A DNA stretch of 64,000 nucleotides from Affinundibacterium flavidum (GTDB lineage Bacteria; Pseudomonadota; Gammaproteobacteria; Burkholderiales; Burkholderiaceae_D). A program made the translations under genes and the position numbers. Location of the stretch: contig NZ_JACOGA010000011.1 in assembly GCF_014284175.1 (NCBI RefSeq), positions 62,001-126,000 of the forward strand, read 5' to 3'. Of this stretch, positions 56,345 to 64,000 are shown one piece after another. Numbering within the stretch: the first letter of the stretch is position 1; every line of letters begins with the position of its first letter. The notes under the pieces are model-generated. The model had not been told where the DNA came from. It did not search any database and saw nothing but the letters and a program-made list of their open reading frames with translations.

Positions 56345-58438
56345 ATGAGTGATTTACTCTCTGTAGTTCAGGATGAAGTAGAGGCGAAGTTCGTCACCTT
56401 TCCTGATTCGCCTTTTCAACTTTGTCAGATATTTCAGCCTGCGGGTGATCAGCCAACTGCTATTGCGCAACTGGTTGAAGGTATCAACGATGGTTTGTTT
56501 TTCCAGACTTTGCTTGGGGTAACTGGTTCTGGTAAGACTTACACGATGGCGAATGTCATTGCGCGTACAGGGCGACCTGCGATCATTTTTGCGCCGAACA
56601 AGACTTTGGCGGCGCAGTTATATAGTGAGTTCAAAGAATTCTTTCCACGTAATGCCGTTGAGTATTTCGTCAGTTACTACGATTACTATCAGCCAGAAGC
56701 TTATGTGCCGCAGCGTGATTTGTTTATTGAAAAAGATTCGGCAATCAATGAACACATAGAGCAGATGCGCTTGTCATGTACTAAGTCGTTGATGGAGCGC
56801 CGTGACGTGATTATCGTGGCGACGGTATCGGCGATCTATGGTATTGGTAATCCAAACGAATATCATAAAATGATTTTGACCTTGCGCGCCAAGGATAAAT
56901 TAAGCCAACGTGATGTGATTGCGCGTTTGATACAGATGCAATACACACGTAATGAAGTCGATTTCGGACGCGGTACTTTCCGGGTGCGTGGCGATACGAT
57001 TGATATTTTTCCTGCAGAACACGCTGAACTCGCCGTGCGTTTGGAAATGTTTGATGATGAAGTTGAAAGTATCGCTTTGTTCGATCCATTGACAGGGCGG
57101 GTCAAGCAAAAAATTCCGCGCTTTACCGTGTATCCAGGTTCTCATTATGTGACGCCACGTGAAACCGTCTTGCGGGCGATAGAAACGATCAAAGAAGAGT
57201 TGCGTGAGCGCTTGGATTTTTATCGTCGTGAAAATAAATTGATTGAAGAACAGCGTATAGAGCAGCGTACACGTTTTGATTTGGAAATGATGGCGGAGAT
57301 CGGTTTTACCAAAGGTATTGAAAACTATTCACGTCATTTGAGTGGCGCAAAACCTGGCGATCCACCACCGACGCTAGTCGACTATTTGCCCGCTGATGCA
57401 TTAATGTTTTTGGATGAATCGCATGTCCTCACCGGTCAGCTCAATGCGATGTATAACGGTGACCGTTCACGTAAAACTAATCTGGTCGATTATGGATTCC
57501 GCCTGCCTTCTGCTTTGGATAATCGTCCGCTGAAATTTGAAGAATTTGAAAGCAAGATGCGGCAAACAGTGTTCGTCTCTGCCACTCCAGCAGAGTACGA
57601 AAAACAGCATTCGGATCAAGTGGTTGAGCAAGTCGTACGTCCGACGGGTTTGGTGGACCCGCGTATAGAAGTGCGTCCAGCCTTATCGCAAGTTGATGAT
57701 TTGATGAATGAAATTACCTTGCGTGTGAAGCTTAATGAGCGTGTCTTGGTAACGACCTTAACCAAGCGCATGTCCGAGCAATTGACGGAATTCTTAGGCG
57801 ATAATGGTGTCAAGGTGCGCTACTTACATAGCGATATTGATACGGTCGAACGGGTTGAGATTTTACGCGATTTGCGGCTCGGTGCTTTTGATGTGCTGGT
57901 CGGGATTAACTTATTGCGCGAAGGTCTGGATTTGCCGGAAGTATCTTTGGTGGCGATTTTGGACGCCGATAAAGAGGGCTTTTTGCGTTCAGAACGCAGC
58001 TTGATTCAAACCATAGGTCGTGCGGCACGTAATTTGAATGGTACGGCAATCTTGTATGCAGATCGTGTTACCGATTCTATGCGCCGCGCGATTGATGAAA
58101 CTGAGCGCCGCCGCGCCAAGCAGATCGCGTTTAATACGGCAAATGATATTACGCCGACCGGCATTAATAAGAAAATCAAAGACATCATCGACGGCGTGTA
58201 TAACCCGCAAGAAGCGCGTGATGATTTGATGGTGGCGCAAGAACAGGCCAAGTATGAAGCGATGAGCGAGAAGCAGATTAGTAAAGAAATTAAACGACTG
58301 GAAAAACTCATGCTCGATCACGCGAAAAATCTGGAGTTTGAACAAGCTGCGAAAGTGCGTGATCAATTGGCTGTTTTGAAAGAACAATTATTTGGTGCTG
58401 GTGGACATGATAACGTGGCGTCGATTATTGGTCGTTAA
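56345..58438 (+). CDS. uvrB: Excinuclease ABC subunit B
   Basis: 697 residues. Walker A GVTGSGKT at 58-65, the beta-hairpin region [16 protein letters not shown], the DESH helicase box, and motif VI near QTIGRAARN are all present. The C-terminal UVR domain ([27 protein letters not shown]) binds UvrC. It verifies DNA damage in nucleotide excision repair. Its upstream LexA box predicts induction by DNA damage. Confidence 0.98.
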   Translation: MSDLLSVVQDEVEAKFVTFPDSPFQLCQIFQPAGDQPTAIAQLVEGINDGLFFQTLLGVTGSGKTYTMANVIARTGRPAIIFAPNKTLAAQLYSEFKEFFPRNAVEYFVSYYDYYQPEAYVPQRDLFIEKDSAINEHIEQMRLSCTKSLMERRDVIIVATVSAIYGIGNPNEYHKMILTLRAKDKLSQRDVIARLIQMQYTRNEVDFGRGTFRVRGDTIDIFPAEHAELAVRLEMFDDEVESIALFDPLTGRVKQKIPRFTVYPGSHYVTPRETVLRAIETIKEELRERLDFYRRENKLIEEQRIEQRTRFDLEMMAEIGFTKGIENYSRHLSGAKPGDPPPTLVDYLPADALMFLDESHVLTGQLNAMYNGDRSRKTNLVDYGFRLPSALDNRPLKFEEFESKMRQTVFVSATPAEYEKQHSDQVVEQVVRPTGLVDPRIEVRPALSQVDDLMNEITLRVKLNERVLVTTLTKRMSEQLTEFLGDNGVKVRYLHSDIDTVERVEILRDLRLGAFDVLVGINLLREGLDLPEVSLVAILDADKEGFLRSERSLIQTIGRAARNLNGTAILYADRVTDSMRRAIDETERRRAKQIAFNTANDITPTGINKKIKDIIDGVYNPQEARDDLMVAQEQAKYEAMSEKQISKEIKRLEKLMLDHAKNLEFEQAAKVRDQLAVLKEQLFGAGGHDNVASIIGR

Positions 58439-58456
58439 GTTTTTTTAAAAAAGAAC

Positions 58457-58484
58457 AAAAAAGCCGGATCGCTCCGGCTTTTTT
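58457..58484 (+). terminator. Terminator of uvrB
   Basis: AAAAAAGCCGGA pairs with TCCGGCTTTTTT around a short loop. It is symmetrical, so it may also stop the convergent cphA transcript. Confidence 0.85.
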
Positions 58485-58514
58485 ATTTCTGTTGAAAACC
58501 AAGCTTGAAAAGTC

Positions 58515-61085
58515 TTAGCCTTCCGCAATTCGCTTGGCAATATGTGCCAAAGCATCTTCTACTTGATCAATCAGAATCAAGCACAGATCACCTTCGCCCA
58601 ATGTTGATAATGCGGTGTCAATCGCGATGAATTCGCCATTGATTTCTTGGATATCAGTCGTGCGTTTTGCATTCGCCAAACCAGAACGTAATAGAGCGAC
58701 GACTTCACCATCTGCACGTCCGCGTTGGCATTGATCTTGATACAGAATAACCTGATCAAAAGCATTGCCCAGAATTTCGGTTTGCTGACGAATATCCTGA
58801 TCGCGTCTGTCACCAGCACCACTAATGACAACCGAGCGACGATTGCCTGGCATGCTTTCTACTGCTTGCACTAAGGCCGTGATCGCATCAGGATTGTGAC
58901 CGTAGTCAGCAATCAAGGTTGCGCCGCGATAGTTGAATACGTTGAAGCGTCCTGGTGCATTATCACTATCGTTCATAAAAGTTTTTAAACCTTTACGGAT
59001 GGCATCCCAATTGATGTTTGCCGCCCATGCTGCGGCTACCGAAGCCATGACATTTTCGACTTGGAAGCCTATCGTGCCATTGCGCGTGATTGGCACTTCG
59101 GACAGTGGAATTCGCTGAGTCAGTTTGCCTTCAACTGCAACGATTTCATTATTTTCGATGTAGACAACGCGATGACCTTTGACGCGATGCGCAGCCATGA
59201 TAGGCAATTGACTATCGACGGCGAAGAAGGTGACAGCGCCCGTGCAATTGCTTGCCATTCCCGCGACGATAGGATCGGCTGCGTTCAATACCGCAACACC
59301 GTTGTCGGCCACGTTTTGAACGATCACACGCTTCAGTACCGCGAGGTCTTCTACCGTAGTAATGTAATTTAAACCGAGGTGATCGCCAGATCCAATATTG
59401 GTAACAACCGCGACTTTGCAGCGGTCATAGGCTAAGCCTTCGCGCAAAACGCCACCGCGTGCTGTTTCAAATACGGCAGCATCGACATCAGGGTGTGACA
59501 AGACATTGCGTGCACTGCGTGGGCCGCTGCAATCACCGCTGTCAATTTGACGACCTTCTACATACACGCCGTCAGTGTTCGTCATGCCTGTGCGCAAACC
59601 ACTGGCTGTCAATAAATGGGCAATCAAACGTACCGTCGTCGTTTTACCATTCGTACCAGTTACCGCGATAATTGGAATCCGGCCGTCGTCACCGTCGGCA
59701 AACATGGCAGCAACAATGGCTTCACCGACCGCTCGGCCTTTGCCGAAAGACGGTGAGAGGTGCATACGTAATCCAGGCGCAGCATTTACTTCAACCACGC
59801 CGCCATTTTGTTCTTCGATGGGTTTTAGAACGCTATCGCAGACTACGTCCACGCCGCAGATATCTAAACCTACCATTTGTGCTGCGGCGACGGCACGCGC
59901 TGCTACTTCTGGGTGAACGTCATCAGTGACATCGGTCGCTGAACCACCAGTCGACAGATTCGCATTATTGCGCAATACCACGCGTGTACCCTTGGTCGGT
60001 ACTGAGTCTGCGTCATAGCCTTGCTTTGCCAGGCTGGCGAGTGCGATATCGTCGAAACGAATTTTGGTTAAGGAAGTGGCGTGACCGCTGCCGCGACGTG
60101 GATCTTTATTCACTTGTTCAACCAATTCGCGTACTGAATGTGTGCCGTCGCCAACGACTTGTGGCGGATCACGACGCGCAGCTGCGACCAATTTGTTGCC
60201 AATGACCAGTAAGCGGAAATCATTGCCGGGTAAATAGCGCTCCACCAAAATATCGTCGCGGAATTCACAGGCCGCAGCATAACCTGCCTCTAGCTGTTCG
60301 CGCGTAGTAACATTCACTGTCACGCCTTTACCTTGATTGCCATCTTTTGGTTTCACGACGACTGGTAAGCCGATTTCTAAAGCAATATTCCAGGCATCTT
60401 CAACGTCTACCGCCGTACGACCCAGAGGTACAGGAACGCCTGCAGCGTCGAGTAATTTTTTGGTGAGTTCTTTATCTTGTGCGATAGCTTCGGCGATGGC
60501 GCTGGTGCCATCCATTTCCGCTGCCTGGATTTTGCGTTGTTTGCTGCCCCAACCGAAAGTGACGAGACTGCCGCTCGTTAATCGACGATAAGGAATGTTG
60601 CGGGCAACGGCAGCGTAGACGATAGAGCCAGTTGAAGGTCCAAGGCGCAGGTCTTCGTCTAATTCGCGTAATTCATTGAGTGCGGAGCTTAAGTCAAAAC
60701 TGGTATTGGATAAAGCGGCATTGCACAGTTTTTCTGCTAATTCAAAAGCAAGGCGACCAACGTCTTCTTCTGAATATTCCACGACGACTTGAAAAATGCC
60801 GGCTTCTAAAGTTTGGGTGCTACGGCTAAATGTGACTGGGCAACCAGCCTGTGCTTGCAAGGCCAGTGTTGCTAATTCGAACACGCGTGCTAGCGGAATT
60901 GCGTCGTCATGACCAGTCGCTTGCAGCGGGCCAATTTCCGGAAACAAAGCGCGCAAGCGTGCTTCAAATTCCGGAATATCATTGATTGATAGCTCCTCAG
61001 GTGTGCAACGGACGATGGCTTCGACCGCCGTATGATGACTCCAGAGGTTAGGGCCACGTAAAGCCCTGATTCGTGAAACTTCCAT
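58515..61085 (-). CDS. cphA: Cyanophycin synthetase CphA1-type (both ligase sites intact)
   Basis: 856 residues. N domain (about 1-160), ATP-grasp domain (about 165-470) that adds Asp, with VVVKPKDGNQGKG and VEVNAAPGLRMHL, and a Mur-ligase-like domain (about 473-856) that adds Arg, with an intact P-loop VTGTNGKTTT (K481), ETARGGVLREGLAYDRC and TNIGSGDHLG, and a C-terminal part with DYGHNPDAI. The N domain lacks the HxxEH motif seen in the partner gene: the equivalent stretch reads ARVFELATLALQ. It makes multi-arginyl-poly-aspartate from Asp, Arg and ATP. Second gene of a two-gene unit, 90 bases after its paralogue. The ATG follows AAAGG. Confidence 0.95.
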   Translation of the reverse strand: MEVSRIRALRGPNLWSHHTAVEAIVRCTPEELSINDIPEFEARLRALFPEIGPLQATGHDDAIPLARVFELATLALQAQAGCPVTFSRSTQTLEAGIFQVVVEYSEEDVGRLAFELAEKLCNAALSNTSFDLSSALNELRELDEDLRLGPSTGSIVYAAVARNIPYRRLTSGSLVTFGWGSKQRKIQAAEMDGTSAIAEAIAQDKELTKKLLDAAGVPVPLGRTAVDVEDAWNIALEIGLPVVVKPKDGNQGKGVTVNVTTREQLEAGYAAACEFRDDILVERYLPGNDFRLLVIGNKLVAAARRDPPQVVGDGTHSVRELVEQVNKDPRRGSGHATSLTKIRFDDIALASLAKQGYDADSVPTKGTRVVLRNNANLSTGGSATDVTDDVHPEVAARAVAAAQMVGLDICGVDVVCDSVLKPIEEQNGGVVEVNAAPGLRMHLSPSFGKGRAVGEAIVAAMFADGDDGRIPIIAVTGTNGKTTTVRLIAHLLTASGLRTGMTNTDGVYVEGRQIDSGDCSGPRSARNVLSHPDVDAAVFETARGGVLREGLAYDRCKVAVVTNIGSGDHLGLNYITTVEDLAVLKRVIVQNVADNGVAVLNAADPIVAGMASNCTGAVTFFAVDSQLPIMAAHRVKGHRVVYIENNEIVAVEGKLTQRIPLSEVPITRNGTIGFQVENVMASVAAAWAANINWDAIRKGLKTFMNDSDNAPGRFNVFNYRGATLIADYGHNPDAITALVQAVESMPGNRRSVVISGAGDRRDQDIRQQTEILGNAFDQVILYQDQCQRGRADGEVVALLRSGLANAKRTTDIQEINGEFIAIDTALSTLGEGDLCLILIDQVEDALAHIAKRIAEG

Positions 61086-61175
61086 AAACCTTTATCCTAT
61101 CTAGTGGCGTAAGCGCCCAAAATATCTGTTGTCTGACTCAACGGATTTTTCCGCGATGTAGTTCAGCTCAGGGTT

Positions 61176-63356
61176 TTAATAGTGTTTTTTTGGTGGATTA
61201 GAATCGAAATTTCTCAATGCTGCAGCAATCAGGTCTGGCTGAATGTCCAGAGCCCATGCTGCTGCCACCGCCGCCATGATTGTCTCCGGCTGTTCCGCCT
61301 TGCTGGTTTTTAATGCAGACAATGCAAGCAAATTAATTTCTTGGTTGCCAGTCGCCAGAATAATTTGTTGATCGCGCATAAACACTGCACGTTTTCCTAA
61401 TTGCAGATGTTTGCAAATCGCCGCATTGTGAGTGCTTAAGCCGTAGTAAATAACTTCGCCATCGGACAATTCGGCGAGTTCTTCTGCTTGCGGGATTTCG
61501 GCATTAATTACGGCGCAACCATGTGGCAGGACGACATCGACCTGAGCACGCATCACTTTAAACATTTGTTCGGCTTCAGTGATATAAAACTCAGCCAAAT
61601 CTTGATGCCCATCCAAGTCGGTAATCACGCCCACGGTACATTTGTCGTAAGCTAAACCGTCTTTCAGAATATTGCGTGCGTTAGTTTCGAAAACGGCACT
61701 TTGCACGTTACGATTGAGAAGCAAGCGTTGACCAGCTTCCCAACTGGTGCAGTTGGTTTTCACCACCTGACGTTGATCCAGATACAAACCATCGCTGCAC
61801 GCTACGCCGGAATATTGACCACTCATGCTGAGCATGCTGGACACCAAGCGGGCAATTAAGCTGCATCCTTTGCTGCCAGCGACGCCGACGATAGGCATGC
61901 GTCCATTATCTTCTTCGCCAAATAAATGCTGAATGATGGCTGCGCCGATATCGCGCGGTTTTCCCTGTGCGGGTTTGAGATGCGACAATAAACCTGGGCT
62001 AGCGTTGACTTCAATAATCGCACCACGTTGTTCTTGTAGGGGACGTGAAATATCTTCACACACCAGATCAATGCCTGCGATATCTAAGCCAACAATGCGG
62101 GTCGCTAAGGCAACCAAGCGGGCGTTTTCTGGATGAACTTCATCAGTCACGTCGATAGCGACATTGCCATTAATCTGAATCAAAACGTTTTGACCTTGCG
62201 CTGGTACCGATGTCGCATCCATGCCTTGGCGTTTTAGTTCCAAAATCACTTCTGCGCTGACATCGGCCATGATCAAGCCCAGAGGGAATTCTTCTGTGGT
62301 GCCGCGACGGGGGTCAATATTGATTTGCTGTTCAACTAATTCGTTAATCGTCGATTTGCCGTCACCGATGACGGAAAGAGATTCTCCTTTGGCGGCAGCG
62401 ACCAACTTATTCCCAACGACCAATAGACGATGTTCATTGCCGGTAATATAGCGTTCAACTAACACACTTTTACTATCGCCTTTACGAGAAGCTAGTGCGT
62501 ACGCCGCGTGAATTTCTGCTTCTTCTTTCAGGTTTAACGTGACACCACGACCATGATTGCCATCATAAGGCTTGATCACGACTGGTAAGCCAATATCCTG
62601 TGCTTCTTCCCAGGCTTCTTCCGCACTGCGCACTAGGCTGCCTTCAGGTACGGGAACACCGCAGGCTTTAAGTAAGGATTTCGTCATATCCTTATCGCTG
62701 GCAATGCTCTCTGCAATCGCGCTGGTGCGGTCGGTTTCTGCGGTCCAGATGCGGCGTTGCGAGCTACCATGGCCCAATTGAACCAGATTGCCTTCTGTTA
62801 AACGGATGGAGGGAATAGTGCGATCTGTTGCAGCATCAACGATATGTGCCGTACTTGGGCCTAGGCAAAGTGCGTCGACCATGTCGCGCAATTTTTCTAG
62901 TTCAGTATCGAAGTCGTAGGCTTGATCTTCGATCAGAGACATTAATAAATCACGTCCCATAGTGAGCGCTGCGCGACCGACGTGCTCTTGACGTGTACGG
63001 AAAGCCATTTTATACACGCCTTCAATATGAGTAGAGCGGGTTTGACCAAAGCCAGTGCGCATACCTGCCATATTTTGCAATTCAAGAACGACGTGTTCAA
63101 GAATATGACCAACCCAAGTGCCTTCTTTCAATCTTTCTAAAAAGCCACCCACTTCGCCCACGCCGCAGCGATGTTGCAATAGACCCGGCAATCTTGCAGT
63201 TAGACGTTCGTACAGGCCAGGCAATTTATTGGAGGGGAGTTCTTCGAATTCGCCAATGTCTAGCCAAACTTCAATGACTGGGCGATACGTCCATATGTTC
63301 GGTCCGCGTAGATGAGTAATGCGCAGCGGGGTGATGTCTTTCTTTTTTGTAGTCAT
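61176..63356 (-). CDS. Cyanophycin synthetase paralogue with degenerate Mur domain (CphA2-like)
   Basis: 726 residues from ATG 63356, with no clear ribosome binding site. The N domain keeps GTWVGHILEHVVLELQ, an HxxEH motif (H84, E87, H88). The ATP-grasp domain is intact (VVIKPYDGNHGRG, IEVNASPGLLSHL). In the Mur-like region the P-loop reads VAGSKGCSLIA near 493-499, lacking the Lys-Thr that holds ATP phosphates. ARGG has become NARN, TNIGSGDHLG has become TDLDGHQDL, and the protein ends about 130 residues early, before the Mur C-terminal domain. It therefore cannot add Arg in the usual way. It may extend from beta-Asp-Arg, as CphA2 does, or make primers for CphA1. Confidence 0.88.
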   Translation of the reverse strand: MTTKKKDITPLRITHLRGPNIWTYRPVIEVWLDIGEFEELPSNKLPGLYERLTARLPGLLQHRCGVGEVGGFLERLKEGTWVGHILEHVVLELQNMAGMRTGFGQTRSTHIEGVYKMAFRTRQEHVGRAALTMGRDLLMSLIEDQAYDFDTELEKLRDMVDALCLGPSTAHIVDAATDRTIPSIRLTEGNLVQLGHGSSQRRIWTAETDRTSAIAESIASDKDMTKSLLKACGVPVPEGSLVRSAEEAWEEAQDIGLPVVIKPYDGNHGRGVTLNLKEEAEIHAAYALASRKGDSKSVLVERYITGNEHRLLVVGNKLVAAAKGESLSVIGDGKSTINELVEQQINIDPRRGTTEEFPLGLIMADVSAEVILELKRQGMDATSVPAQGQNVLIQINGNVAIDVTDEVHPENARLVALATRIVGLDIAGIDLVCEDISRPLQEQRGAIIEVNASPGLLSHLKPAQGKPRDIGAAIIQHLFGEEDNGRMPIVGVAGSKGCSLIARLVSSMLSMSGQYSGVACSDGLYLDQRQVVKTNCTSWEAGQRLLLNRNVQSAVFETNARNILKDGLAYDKCTVGVITDLDGHQDLAEFYITEAEQMFKVMRAQVDVVLPHGCAVINAEIPQAEELAELSDGEVIYYGLSTHNAAICKHLQLGKRAVFMRDQQIILATGNQEINLLALSALKTSKAEQPETIMAAVAAAWALDIQPDLIAAALRNFDSNPPKKHY

Positions 63357-63797
63357 GAATGTCAATTTTATTATTGAATAGTGATATCGCTATTCGCTTC
63401 AATTTTGTTGGAACTCAATCTATTAATTTTTTGGTAAGCAAGTGACGCAGCTTAACGGCTAGACCAATGCACCAGTGTTTAACGTGCTGAAAGGTCTACA
63501 AGCTGACAAGGCATTGTTAAATTCAGCAAATTTGAAAATATCTCGCCTGAGCTTGCTGGTATACTTCTTACCAAAGATAAAAACAGATAATCTCCATGAT
63601 CTTGTTTCCCTGTCGACAGAATACCGTAATTTGTCGTTTCAGTCATACAGCTTGATGCAATCTCCCGTAGTTTTATGGGGCTTTCTTGATGATTCTCGCC
63701 CTTATTTGCCTGTCTTAACAAAAAAAATGCGGTTTTTTTAATTTTTGTTGAGTTTCTTGATTTGTTCAGAATACTCATCTTTGGAGTTCATTTTACG
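63357..63797. other. Divergent promoter region of the cphA genes
   Basis: 441 bases between the cphA pair and a plus-strand gene. It is AT-rich near both ends. Short open frames on either strand (for example 63479-63778 minus) have no family features and no good start. No operator was recognised. Confidence 0.45.
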
Positions 63798-64000
63798 ATG
63801 ACAACAGCACCAATAGCTATCACCAGCTCAATGCCGAATTTGCCTGAAAAGTGGAGTCAAGAATTAAGTTTGCAATTAGTGCAAGATGAAATAGTAATTA
63901 ATGCTGTCGAGACGGATCTCGATGCCAATCTGCGTTTCGAGCAAGGATTAATTGTCGTCACAAATCAACGCTTGTTATCGAAATCTCCGAATGATACACA
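63798..64000 (+). CDS. N-terminal part of a gene running off the window; candidate cyanophycin-associated ABC transporter
   Basis: The ATG at 63798 opens a frame that continues to the window end (67 residues seen). The segment LSLQLVQDEIVINAVETDL followed by LRFEQGLIVVTNQRLLS resembles the start of a bacterial PH-like domain. In several betaproteobacteria a large ABC transporter described as cyanophycin metabolism-associated begins in this way and lies beside cphA. I rely on memory for that, and the visible part is too short to be sure. Confidence 0.45.
   Translation, partial: MTTAPIAITSSMPNLPEKWSQELSLQLVQDEIVINAVETDLDANLRFEQGLIVVTNQRLLSKSPNDT

Noticed and set aside
63479..63778. 99-codon minus-strand frame in the cphA divergent region
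   Set aside because: No ribosome binding site, no family features, and it would fill the promoter region of the gene at 63798.

Overview
The window looks like chromosomal DNA of a betaproteobacterium of the order Burkholderiales, most likely Oxalobacteraceae (an Undibacterium-like genome is my best guess, from protein content and moderate GC; I could not run a search). Supporting signs are the iscR-iscS-iscU-iscA-hscB-hscA-fdx order, the rne / rluC / HAD hydrolase / Rieske neighbourhood, the tandem cyanophycin synthetase genes and a tandem glycine riboswitch ahead of gcvT-gcvH-gcvP. There is no phage, plasmid, CRISPR array or transposase.

Layout. 1-1.1 kb: end of a membrane-anchored Sel1-repeat protein and an EVE-domain protein. 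1.4-6.7 kb: glycine cleavage operon behind a tandem glycine riboswitch, with a long palindromic repeat in the leader and at both gene junctions. 7.4-11 kb: secreted M9 collagenase-like protease, a stand-alone TonB C-terminal-domain protein and a DUF962 membrane protein. 11.1-19.4 kb: a putative cyanophycin-utilisation locus made of an exported cyanophycinase, a TonB-dependent receptor and an RpiR-type regulator on the minus strand, and divergently an M14/AstE-like metallohydrolase (CphZ-like) and a YfcC-type permease. 19.5-24.6 kb: secreted subtilase with a von Willebrand D-like domain, a cyclophilin lipoprotein and a solute-binding protein. 24.8-31.4 kb: moaA-mobA-moeA and rne. 32-37.5 kb: rluC, HAD phosphatase, Rieske protein, then a split ccoI and ccoS behind a probable FNR-type promoter. 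37.5-44.5 kb: mnmH, SGNH esterase, YbbA-type ABC ATPase, an outer-membrane-like protein, a DUF4337 protein, folA, thyA and an orphan sensor kinase. 44.8-50.3 kb: isc operon with a readable IscR operator and promoter. 50.4-52.6 kb: TonB-dependent receptor under a TPP riboswitch. 52.8-54.6 kb: two identical tRNA-Asn genes and fumC. 54.7-58.5 kb: a DUF3309 protein, an AI-2E family transporter and uvrB with a LexA box. 58.5-63.4 kb: two cyanophycin synthetase genes. 63.8 kb to the end: start of a divergent gene, possibly a cyanophycin-associated ABC transporter.

The main theme is cyanophycin (multi-L-arginyl-poly-L-aspartate). One locus looks able to digest polymer outside the cytoplasm, import the beta-Asp-Arg dipeptides and split them; another, about 40 kb away, makes the polymer. 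The two synthetases are complementary: the downstream one (58515-61085) keeps both ligase sites but lacks the HxxEH hydrolase-type motif in its N domain. The upstream one (61176-63356) keeps that motif and the ATP-grasp site but has a ruined Mur-ligase P-loop and lacks the Mur C-terminal domain. This suggests a division of labour between primer making and polymerisation.

Regulatory sites read directly from the sequence include the tandem glycine and TPP riboswitches, an IscR site on the isc promoter, a LexA box before uvrB, an FNR-like site at class II spacing before ccoI, and several strong inverted repeats of unknown function. Residue numbers were counted by hand and may be off by one or two.
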